A stretch of DNA of 12,831 nucleotides. Origin: DATDDB01 sp036524005 (lineage in GTDB: Bacteria > Pseudomonadota > Gammaproteobacteria > Burkholderiales > Gallionellaceae). The notes beneath the pieces were generated by a model. It was not told the DNA's origin. It made no database searches and saw only the letters and a program-made list of their open reading frames with translations. The position numbers and the translations under genes are program-made. The stretch is taken from NCBI GenBank assembly GCA_036524005.1, contig DATDDB010000109.1, positions 1 through 12,831 on the forward strand. Direction: 5' to 3'. Shown piece by piece: positions 1 to 8,279 of this stretch; positions within the stretch are counted from its first letter, which is position 1; each line of letters begins with the position of its first letter.

Positions 1-375
1 TGGCTGGAAGACGGAATGACGCCAATCACATCACGTCATTTCCCTGGTGCGCAGAAATGCGGGCAGTATCGATGTCGATGGATGGGCGACCATGCCCATG
101 ATCAAATTACGATAGCCCGTAGCGGCAGTGCTGGGCGGGCGTGGCCGCCCGGCATTACCGTGTATTTGAGAATCTAATGGATATGCAGGTGGGCTGAAAT
201 ACACGATACACTGTATTTTTGCCGGGAAGCAGGGTAACAACGGGGCTGGTGCGGCGTTGCAAGCGGAGTAAATCGTTACTCCCGCGAGGGGCGCCTTGCG
301 CGGGTTGGCTACAACTGCCATTCTGAGTCCCTCGGCTACGCTCGGGATAAACTCCGCGAGGAACCTGATTGTGTG
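1..375. other. intergenic region with small dyads, no supported gene
   Basis: I see no convincing gene here. The only open frames (for example 31-321 on the minus strand) have proline-rich, low-complexity translations with no family resemblance and no clear ribosome site. Three small dyads are visible: AAATACA-N8-TGTATTT at 197-218, GGAGTAA-ATCG-TTACTCC at 265-282, and GGGCGG-N6-CCGCCC at 133-150. None is followed by a T-tract, so none is a clear intrinsic terminator. The stretch lies downstream of the minus-strand small membrane-protein gene that ends at 376. Confidence 0.5.
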
Positions 376-591
376 TCAGTCGGCCGACTGGCTCGCCGAA
401 TCACTGGCAGGCGCCGCCTGGCCCGCATCCGCTCCCTGGCCGCTGCCGAAATACAAGGCAGCAACCACGACAATGCTGACCATGAATATCACCGCCAGCC
501 ACGCCGGGCCGGAAAACTCGATGCCCATGACCTTGAGCGTGGTGTGCGATCCGTCCTTGGAACGGGGCTGAGGGCGTTCGTTTTCTGCCAA
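376..591 (-). CDS. small single-pass membrane protein, function unknown
   Basis: This encodes a 71-aa protein with a short polar N-terminus (residues 1-28, rich in charged residues), one hydrophobic helix at about residues 29-50 (AWLAVIFMVSIVVVAALYF) and a small Ala/Ser/Asp/Gln tail. The layout suggests an N-in, C-out inner-membrane peptide by the positive-inside rule. The start codon is TTG at 589-591. It is supported by an AGGGAG ribosome site seven bases upstream on the minus strand and by the absence of a better start. I recognise no family. A 13-bp tandem repeat lies 29 bp upstream of the start. The gene could be spurious, but the clean transmembrane segment together with the Shine-Dalgarno site makes it likely real. 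Confidence 0.55.
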   Translation of the reverse strand: MAENERPQPRSKDGSHTTLKVMGIEFSGPAWLAVIFMVSIVVVAALYFGSGQGADAGQAAPASDSASQSAD

Positions 592-619
592 TGTTATTCT
601 CCCTGTGTGATGCTGACCC

Positions 620-655
620 TTTTGATTCGCTCTTTTGATTCGCTCTTTTGATTCG
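620..655. repeat. 13-bp direct tandem repeat, 2.8 copies
   Basis: The unit TTTTGATTCGCTC is repeated exactly at 620-632 and 633-645, and as a 10-base partial copy at 646-655. It lies just upstream of the small membrane-protein gene that starts at 591 on the minus strand, so it may overlap that gene's promoter or leader. Copy number in such a repeat could vary by slippage. Three short copies without spacers do not make a CRISPR array. Confidence 0.85.
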
Positions 656-671
656 AAGCGGCTTGGCTAGT

Positions 672-702
672 GATGGGTATCGCTGTGCTCCACCCATCCT
701 AC
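672..702 (-). repeat. REP-like hairpin (GTAG + ATGGGT stem)
   Basis: Read on the minus strand, this begins with GTAG and then forms the stem GATGGGT/ACCCATC around a 13-nt loop containing GCACAGCG. GTAG followed by a variable stem and a GC(G/A)CAGCG-like loop is the layout of REP elements mobilised by REP-associated tyrosine transposases (RAYTs) in many proteobacteria. No RAYT gene lies in the window. It sits 33 bp before another REP-like pair, forming a small cluster downstream of the AIPR gene. Confidence 0.7.
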
Positions 703-735
703 GCTCGCTGCGCCTTTTACCCGCGCACCAGCCAT

Positions 736-806
736 GTAGGTGCGATTAGCGCAGCGTAATCGCACGAATGTCATTCCTCCGATTACGCTGCGCTAATCGG
801 AGCTAC
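736..806. repeat. REP-like inverted pair (CGATTA stem type)
   Basis: Two oppositely oriented hairpins lie here. The plus-strand arm is 736-765: GTAG, stem GTGCGATTA/TAATCGCAC, loop GCGCAGCG. The minus-strand arm is 777-806: GTAG, stem CTCCGATTA/TAATCGGAG, same loop. The 20-base cores at 743-762 and 780-799 are exact reverse complements, so the pair can also fold into one long cruciform or hairpin. The stem bases that differ between the arms (GTG/CAC versus CTC/GAG) change in a compensated way, which argues that the fold is selected. This is the layout of a bacterial interspersed mosaic element. Confidence 0.8.
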
Positions 807-884
807 GCGTGCTGATTTGGGGAGGTTTACAGTGGTCTGTCCCCGATTATTTTAAGTGGTGTTGTCCACATTGGTTGGGCTGTT
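807..884. other. short intergenic stretch downstream of AIPR gene
   Basis: I find no gene here. A short dyad, GTGG-N6-CCAC at 856-869, lies 16 bp beyond the AIPR stop on the minus strand and is followed on that strand by an A/T-rich stretch. It is a very weak candidate terminator. The segment around 831-850 (GTGGTCTGTCCCC) resembles a short phrase I associate with repeat or transposase borders in other proteobacteria, but I cannot confirm this by eye. Confidence 0.3.
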
Positions 885-2561
885 TCAGCTTAGTAGATGC
901 GTTACCAAATCAGGTCCTTTTGCAACCTGGTCAGTGCCTCCCAGTTCATTGTATTTCTCTAGAACTACTGCGAGCGCGCCCTCAATCATTTTGCCGGAAA
1001 TGTTCATAGGGGAAACGCTAGCCAATTTAAGTGCTATATCCTCAGCGCTGCAAACCAAATTAATTCCGACCACCATTGCGACATAATACTTTATGTTCGT
1101 GGTTATTTTGCGTTCAAGGTCACGGCCACAGTTTTCTGGTTTAAGATAGCCTTCAATGGCTTTCATTATCTGAATAACCTTCAGATAAACGTCTATTGGT
1201 ATATCCAAGCTGAAAATTTTTCTATATTCGGAATCCGAATTAATAAGCGTTGAAGGTCGAGCTCTCGCGCCATCGGGTCTAAGTAATGTTATTGCCATCA
1301 TGGCTTGAGCCATATAAGGAATGCTTATAATTTTTGCAACAGGCATCCCAAGGTTCTTGTAATGATTCTTCTTCCGGTCGTAAAAGTATCCATTGGCCTT
1401 GAGGAAATCTTCAATATTTCTGTGGATTTCATCTGAGCTTCGCAATGAGGCCGGAGGAATTGCTGTCTGGCTATTTGTGGCGCGGATAATCCTGTCCCTT
1501 GCTTCTTCGTCTTCCTCGCAAATTACCCGTACTAATATTGCTCGCTCATCTCCTGCGGGGTTTTCTAGCTGCGAGAAGTGCTCGTATATTTCATGCGAGG
1601 TCTGAAGCCCATTCACAACCTGCGGATCTTCAATGGTCAATTGTTTGCCAGCTAGTATTGCCTTCGGGGTAATTATTGTGACCCCATTATTCAGGTACCA
1701 GAAGTTTTCAGAATTCTTGTTCTCTAGAGTTTTCCTAATCCCTGTATTAACTACTACGCTGCCCTGATAATCCCTAACATTGGACTCGAAGATGCTTCTG
1801 GCTAATGCTCCGTTGTCAGAAATAAAGTCAAAATATTTTGAAAGTCCAACCAAACACAAATAGCTGCCCGATGTGGTGCCTATGGGTGACTCAGAGACTT
1901 CTAATATCCTGGTAGTGGCCGGGATGTTTCGTGTCATCTCTAGCAGTTTGGCGGCACCTAAAAACTCGAAAGAAAAAGACGCGCCGCTAAACATTTTCGT
2001 GATGTCGTCTTCTAGCTTGGGTACTTTCCCGGAGACATTTTCATGAACATGCTCTCCTTGAGTTGCATAGAAGTAGCGTATCTCTATTTTTGGGAATGTC
2101 TTAGCTAGCTTGGCATAAGCCTCTCTAAATAGTCTTACCATCCCGATCAAGTCAGCGTTGTATCTTTTGGCATAATCACTTGGGTCATTTGCCAAATTAA
2201 ATAAGTCTTGTGCAGACTCTCTGAATTTGACTATCGCGCCTTCGTTGAAGCTAGGAGACGTTTTCGATTGAATGATGATTAGTTCGATGTTGTTTTTCTT
2301 TTGATTCCCATTAATGGCAGTGTCTTCTTTAAGTAGTTCACCATTAATAAATGTGTATATGGAATCTATGCCGCCATCTCCTCCGTCTCCAACGATGCCA
2401 TATGAAATATCGTCGTATGTCAGGTCATAGTCCTTTAGGATTTCAGACGCGACATATATTTCGAAGTATTCGGAAAGCGATAGCTGATCCTCGGATTCCG
2501 CACATCTTTCCTTGATTATCTGTTCAAGAATAATTTGGTCGTTTGATCTTTTGTTGCTCAT
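885..2561 (-). CDS. AIPR-family protein (abortive-infection phage resistance candidate) with Mrr-like N-terminus
   Basis: This 558-aa protein matches the AIPR family (named for abortive infection phage resistance). The core is visible as NVRDYQGSVVVN (residues 261-272), FWYLNNGVTII (287-297), QVVNGLQTS (314-322) and RATNSQTAIPPASL (360-373), followed by GYFYDRKKNHYKN. Near the N-terminus, GDGGDGGID (58-66) followed by IELIIIQSK (92-100) reads as a restriction-endonuclease-like D...QxK active site of the Mrr type. The predicted role, inferred from the family, is defence through nucleic-acid cleavage. I placed the start at the ATG at 2559-2561, which has AGGA six bases upstream. A longer TTG start at 2585 is possible, but its extra 8 residues lack a ribosome site. 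The gene is much more AT-rich than tex next door, which suggests acquisition by transfer. It stands alone, with no partner gene within the window. Confidence 0.85.
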   Translation of the reverse strand: MSNKRSNDQIILEQIIKERCAESEDQLSLSEYFEIYVASEILKDYDLTYDDISYGIVGDGGDGGIDSIYTFINGELLKEDTAINGNQKKNNIELIIIQSKTSPSFNEGAIVKFRESAQDLFNLANDPSDYAKRYNADLIGMVRLFREAYAKLAKTFPKIEIRYFYATQGEHVHENVSGKVPKLEDDITKMFSGASFSFEFLGAAKLLEMTRNIPATTRILEVSESPIGTTSGSYLCLVGLSKYFDFISDNGALARSIFESNVRDYQGSVVVNTGIRKTLENKNSENFWYLNNGVTIITPKAILAGKQLTIEDPQVVNGLQTSHEIYEHFSQLENPAGDERAILVRVICEEDEEARDRIIRATNSQTAIPPASLRSSDEIHRNIEDFLKANGYFYDRKKNHYKNLGMPVAKIISIPYMAQAMMAITLLRPDGARARPSTLINSDSEYRKIFSLDIPIDVYLKVIQIMKAIEGYLKPENCGRDLERKITTNIKYYVAMVVGINLVCSAEDIALKLASVSPMNISGKMIEGALAVVLEKYNELGGTDQVAKGPDLVTHLLS

Positions 2562-2835
2562 GGCTATTCCTGGTAGTCGAATCAATTAGAGTGCACAATC
2601 ACCCAATGGCACGATTTGTTATTGAATTATTGGGGCGGATACTATCTTTTTGAGTCATAGAGTCGGCCTCGCATTTTGTTCCACACGCTTTAATCTTCCT
2701 CACTCCCAAGGCATAATACGCCCCTCGTTTTTGCAGTTGCCGTGCCGCTTCAAATCCGCGCCGCACCCACTACAAGTATTCAAAACGCATAACCTTTCAG
2801 CAACTTAGCTTTAATTGTAACTATAACAGACCCAC
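2562..2835. other. divergent intergenic region between AIPR gene and tex
   Basis: This 274-bp region must hold the promoters of the minus-strand AIPR gene and of tex. It is AT-rich on the AIPR side. The best visible tex-side element is CATAAT at 2712-2717 with a poor -35 (TTTAAT, 2689-2694, 17-bp spacing). I see no other convincing box, no RNA gene and no open frame of note. Confidence 0.4.
2689..2717 (+). promoter_or_regulatory. weak candidate promoter for tex
   Basis: CATAAT at 2712-2717 matches five of six bases of the sigma-70 -10 box. The upstream hexamer TTTAAT at 2689-2694 matches the -35 box poorly, with a 17-bp spacer. It would give a leader of roughly 110 nt before tex. This is suggestive only. 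Confidence 0.25.
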
Positions 2836-5208
<2,373 letters not shown>

Positions 5209-5273
5209 AAATGTCATCCGCCTGCAATGACAAGGTAAACTGGCAGTTCGTTTGATAAGGTTGGCAGGATATT

Positions 5274-5795
5274 ATGAAACTGGCAGAAGTCGAACTCGTT
5301 GCGGGCAACCACTTTATTGCGATGCAGTACTATGGGCTCATACTCAATCGTACCTACCTGGTGCTTGCGGTCAATCACCACCTGGTCGGGCTGGTGGCAA
5401 ACGGGCCGGTGAGCGAGAAGAACGATCACGACCCGCTCACGCACCTGATCACCACCAGCCTTGCGGTCAAGGGCGACCTGAACAACCCTTTCTCCTACCT
5501 GAACGAAAAATATCTGGCCAAGGCGCGCAACCTCGACCTGCTTGCGGATGATCTGTCGCAGGCAAACCGGGCCAATTTCAGAATCGGCTTTGAGGAGATC
5601 ACCTCGGTGGAGTTTGACCCCAGCAAGAAGTGGGGCATGGGCAACTACCCGCACAGCGGCAAGCTGCACATCGGGGTGCGCGGCAGGAAACGCGAGTTTA
5701 TTCTGCTGGGCAAACAGTCCGGCCCATTCCTTGCCGACAACATCAGGCAATCGCTTTCCGGCGCGGGCAATCCGCTCAAACAGGGCGCACTCTAA
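5274..5795 (+). CDS. conserved-looking hypothetical protein, possible PH-like C-terminal fold
   Basis: This 173-aa soluble protein belongs to no family I recognise. The ATG at 5274 has an AGG-type ribosome site (GGCAGG) five bases upstream. The N-terminal half begins with alternating hydrophobic stretches (MKLAEVELVAGNHFIAMQYY, then LVLAVNHHLVGLVANG) and continues into a helical linker at about residues 70-95. The C-terminal part (about 100-165: IGFEEITSVEFDPSKKWGMG, then KLHIGVRGRKREFILLGKQS and a final helix) alternates short strands and ends in an amphipathic helix, the pattern of bacterial pleckstrin-homology-like domains. That is a fold impression, not a match. There is no signal peptide or clear membrane helix. 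Spacing to tex (65 bp) and shared strand allow cotranscription; no terminator is seen between them. Confidence 0.85.
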   Translation: MKLAEVELVAGNHFIAMQYYGLILNRTYLVLAVNHHLVGLVANGPVSEKNDHDPLTHLITTSLAVKGDLNNPFSYLNEKYLAKARNLDLLADDLSQANRANFRIGFEEITSVEFDPSKKWGMGNYPHSGKLHIGVRGRKREFILLGKQSGPFLADNIRQSLSGAGNPLKQGAL

Positions 5796-5903
5796 TTCCA
5801 TGCCTATAAGAATAGTTTCGAGATTTCCTGCCCGTCTGCGTATATCTACTGATTGTTTTTCAGGGCAAGCTACTCTAGCATGCGAAGCTTGGTCCCCCGC
5901 GGC

Positions 5904-5923
5904 TTTGCTCAAATTTGAGCAAA
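5904..5923. repeat. perfect 20-bp palindrome
   Basis: TTTGCTCAAATTTGAGCAAA is its own reverse complement, with no central spacer. A dyad of this length with an A/T centre looks like a binding site for a dimeric regulator, but it lies between the ends of two convergent genes rather than in an obvious promoter. Its role is unknown. Confidence 0.7.
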
Positions 5924-6046
5924 TTATCAAGGCGTTATTCAAAAATATAAGGGGCAGAATTTGTTTGCGCGTAGCAAGGGAGAGCAGTTAAAAGCATTAT
6001 AAAAATGCAATACGCATGAAATTCCTCTGAATCAAGAGGGGGCGGC

Positions 6047-6069
6047 GGATCCGGCGAACAGCCGGATCC
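6047..6069. repeat. GC-rich inverted repeat, possible terminator element of the minus-strand operon
   Basis: The arms GGATCCGGC (6047-6055) and GCCGGATCC (6061-6069) pair perfectly around a 5-nt loop (GAACA). It lies about 125 bp beyond the stop of the MipA-like gene. A second weaker hairpin, CCTCT-N6-AGAGG at 6024-6039, follows on the minus strand. Neither has a proper T-tract, so intrinsic termination is uncertain. Confidence 0.4.
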
Positions 6070-6194
6070 AACTGGCCCGGACCGCTGCGCCGCCCGGCGC
6101 GACCCGCGCAACATCCACTGAACCACCATCCGAGTCACCGCAACCAGGATCGCGGGGCAACCGGCCCCTGCGCACTCACTGAATAGAAGGGTAG

Positions 6195-7004
6195 CTAGAA
6201 GCGGTAGCCCAGCAGGAAATTGGCGCTGGACAGGGTGCGGCGCACGGTGAGCGGGCTGTTGGCCGCGCTCCCCGCGAGGCGCTTGACCGAGAAGCCGGTG
6301 CTGCTGAACCATTGCTTGCCGAAGTTGTGCGCCCAGTTGGCGGTGAGCGCGTAGTCCTTGACGCCCGCGCTAGCGCTATAGGCGGTGAGCACGCCGCCTG
6401 ACGCCAGGGCCTGCTGGTCATTCACGCCGAAATAGGTCTGGTTGTATTTCCCATTGCCCCAGTTCAGGTTCACGCCCAGGCGCAGGCGGTCGGCGCTCGA
6501 AACGGGAAGGCCCATGCCGCCGCCCAGCTCGGCATGGGTGCCGCGGATGCCGGTGGTGAGCCCGCTGGAAATGTACCAGGGGCCAAAGCGCAGGTTGAGG
6601 AATGCGCCGCCCTCGGCGGAATAGCGGATGTCGCCCATGCCCTTCAGGCGCGCATCGGCGTTTTCCCAGCGCGCGTGGCCCAGGGAAAGGCGCACGCCGT
6701 ATTCCTTGCTGCGGTCGTCCGAAAAGTTGTAGCCGATGCCGCGCAGCGGGCTGATGAAAAGATGGCCTTTGCTGGCTTCGAGCAAGGGCATGAAGCGCAG
6801 GCGGTCATTGGCCGAGCCTTCGTAGCGCGGGACATAGCCCATGCCGCCACCCAGGGTGACATTCCATTCCGAGGGGGCGGGAGCGGGCTCGCCCGCAGGC
6901 GGGACGTTGCGCAGCGGCAGGTCGGGGATGGGTTCGGTGTTCGCGCGCTGGGCGTAAGCGGGCAGTGCTGCCATTCCGGCAGCCAGTAAGATCCAGTGTT
7001 TCAC
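6195..7004 (-). CDS. MipA/OmpV-family outer-membrane protein
   Basis: This 269-aa protein starts at the GTG at 7002-7004, chosen because AGAGGA lies six bases upstream and the N-terminus is then a clean signal peptide (VKHWILLAAGMAALPAYA, with cleavage likely after residue 18). An upstream start at 7124 would bury the signal and is rejected. After a proline-rich linker the chain alternates amphipathic strands (WNVTLGGGMGYVPRYEGS, LFISPLRGIGYNFS) and ends in LLGYRF, the terminal aromatic typical of beta-barrels. The pattern, especially the opening strand with GYVPRYEGS, fits MipA/OmpV (MltA-interacting protein) barrels. The family sits in the outer membrane; MipA binds the transglycosylase MltA, but many members have unknown or transport-linked roles. 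It is the last gene of the minus-strand block, 61 bp after the SpoIIAA-like gene. Confidence 0.85.
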   Translation of the reverse strand: MKHWILLAAGMAALPAYAQRANTEPIPDLPLRNVPPAGEPAPAPSEWNVTLGGGMGYVPRYEGSANDRLRFMPLLEASKGHLFISPLRGIGYNFSDDRSKEYGVRLSLGHARWENADARLKGMGDIRYSAEGGAFLNLRFGPWYISSGLTTGIRGTHAELGGGMGLPVSSADRLRLGVNLNWGNGKYNQTYFGVNDQQALASGGVLTAYSASAGVKDYALTANWAHNFGKQWFSSTGFSVKRLAGSAANSPLTVRRTLSSANFLLGYRF

Positions 7005-7065
7005 AAACAATCCTCTTGCCAGGTCGTAATTGCAAACAAAGACCGGCGCAGGCGTGGAAAGTTCC

Positions 7066-7413
7066 TCAGGCGCCAACCCAGGCGCTGGCGGCCTCGTAAT
7101 CGGCGAACACGCGGATGTCGGCATCCACGAAAATGCGCGAGAGCCAGGCCTGCCAGGTGCGCCACTGGTCGGTGGTGACCACGGCGATCCTGGCGAAATC
7201 GTGCGGGTGCTGGCGGCTGAAGAACTTGAGTTCTTCCCAGGCCACGTCCACCGTGTAGGAAATCATGTCGCTCAGGTCGATCAGCAGGTTGACCGGGGTG
7301 GCGGAATGCAGTTTTTGCACGGCCTGGTCTTCGAATTGCTGGAAGTCGGCCAGGGTGAATTCGCCGAGCACGGCGGCGTTGAGCAGGGTGGGGCTTTGCT
7401 TGATGGTGATCAT
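7066..7413 (-). CDS. SpoIIAA-like (STAS superfamily) protein
   Basis: This 115-aa soluble protein resembles the SpoIIAA-like family within the STAS fold. It has a short beta start (MITIKQSPTLLNAAVLGEFT), the central strand-helix VNLLIDLSDMISYTVDVAWE (about 41-60), and the C-terminal signature FARIAVVTTDQWRTWQAWLS followed by VRVFADYEAASAWV-like residues. These proteins lie in the cytoplasm or at the membrane and are often of unknown function. The canonical anti-sigma antagonist chemistry is not established for this subfamily. The ATG at 7411-7413 overlaps the TGA stop of the EamA gene (ATGA), so translation is probably coupled, which explains the weak ribosome site. The physical link suggests a shared role with the exporter and oxygenase upstream. 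Confidence 0.85.
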   Translation of the reverse strand: MITIKQSPTLLNAAVLGEFTLADFQQFEDQAVQKLHSATPVNLLIDLSDMISYTVDVAWEELKFFSRQHPHDFARIAVVTTDQWRTWQAWLSRIFVDADIRVFADYEAASAWVGA

Positions 7414-8273
7414 TTTTCGTTTTTTGCCTGGGAATACACGGGTCCTAGGCGCAAGCTTACCACACCGCTGGCGACTATGAGCAGCATGCCGAGCCAGCTT
7501 GCCAGCGGCAGGGTGTCGTGCCAGATCATGAGGCCGAACAGGCTGGCGAAGGCGATGGTGCTGTAGGAGAGGGTGCTCATCGCCATGGTATGGCCGATGC
7601 GGTAGGCGTGGGTCATGGCGAGCTGGGCAAAGGTGGCCGAGGCGCCGATGGCGGCCAGCAGCGCCAGTTCGGTGAGGTTGGGCGCATGCAGTCCGCCCTG
7701 CATCGGCATCCACGCGCCGCTGAACAGGGTGGCGACCAGGTTGAAATAGAACACGATGCGCAGGGCAGGTTCGCCCGCCTGGCCCAACTGGCGCACATTG
7801 AGGATGGCCACGGCGGCCAGCACGCCGGAGAGCAGGCCCAGCAGGCCGCTGCCGAATTGCTCGCGCGCCAGCGTGGGGTGGAGCAGCAGCACCACGCCGA
7901 GGAATCCCAGCGTGAGCGCGGCGCCGAACGGCAGGTGGAGCTTTTCCCTGAGCACGACGAGGGTGAGCAGGGCCAGGAATAGCGAGGAGGTGTAGTTGAG
8001 CGAGACGGCGGTGGCCAGCGGCAGGGTGGCAATGCAGTAGAAGAACAGCATCATCGCCACCGAGCCGGAAAGCCCGCGCCACAGGTGGCCGCGCCAGTGG
8101 GGCGTGGCAAGAGGCGTGCGGCTGTTCAGCATCATGGCGGCCAGGATCAGCAGGCTGAACAGCGAGCGGTAGAACACCAGTTCGCTGCTGGTGAAATGCG
8201 CCGCGCCGAACTTGACCAGCACGCCCATGCAGCCGAACAGCAATCCAGCCGCGAGCATCCAAAGTGCCCCCAT
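7410..8273 (-). CDS. EamA/DMT-superfamily transporter (putative metabolite exporter)
   Basis: This 287-aa integral inner-membrane protein has about ten hydrophobic helices arranged as two EamA repeats, roughly residues 1-130 and 145-275. Typical features are the opening helix LWMLAAGLLFGCMGVLVKFG, the segment SSELVFYRSLFSLLILAAMM, the FFYCIATLPLATAVSLNYTS stretch (end of the first repeat) and AMTHAYRIGHTMAMSTLSYS in the second. Family members export amino acids, nucleobases and other small metabolites; the substrate here cannot be read from sequence. The ATG start (8271-8273) lies 6 nt after the oxygenase stop and has no strong ribosome site, so coupling to the upstream gene is likely. Its stop overlaps the next start. 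Confidence 0.92.
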   Translation of the reverse strand: MGALWMLAAGLLFGCMGVLVKFGAAHFTSSELVFYRSLFSLLILAAMMLNSRTPLATPHWRGHLWRGLSGSVAMMLFFYCIATLPLATAVSLNYTSSLFLALLTLVVLREKLHLPFGAALTLGFLGVVLLLHPTLAREQFGSGLLGLLSGVLAAVAILNVRQLGQAGEPALRIVFYFNLVATLFSGAWMPMQGGLHAPNLTELALLAAIGASATFAQLAMTHAYRIGHTMAMSTLSYSTIAFASLFGLMIWHDTLPLASWLGMLLIVASGVVSLRLGPVYSQAKNEK

Positions 8274-8279
8274 GACGGC

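Larger units (their letters stand above)
5796..6194. other. convergent intergenic region, about 400 bp, no supported gene
   Basis: This lies between the 3' ends of the 173-aa gene (+) and the MipA-like gene (-). I find no credible gene: open frames crossing it are continuations of shadows of the neighbours. The left part (5800-6040) is AT-rich and contains a perfect 20-bp palindrome at 5904-5923. The right part is GC-rich with hairpins at 6024-6039, 6047-6069 and 6154-6168. None has a convincing T-tract, so the terminators of the two converging genes are not obvious. Confidence 0.5.

Noticed and set aside
202..233. LexA-type SOS box near CTGTATTTTTG
   Set aside because: The CTGT half-site is not followed at the right spacing by ACAG, so it does not fit the consensus.
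620..806. CRISPR array
   Set aside because: The 13-bp repeats are contiguous without spacers, and the later hairpins are REP-like elements in opposed orientation. There are no regularly spaced 25-40 bp direct repeats and no cas genes.
6981..7124. Upstream start for the MipA-like protein (309 aa)
   Set aside because: The 40 extra residues precede a perfect signal peptide and overlap the end of the preceding gene; the GTG at 7004 has a strong Shine-Dalgarno site.
7066..8262. A 398-aa minus-strand open frame spanning the EamA and SpoIIAA-like region
   Set aside because: Only its last 115 codons are real (the SpoIIAA-like gene from 7413). The upstream part is an out-of-frame reading of the EamA transporter gene.
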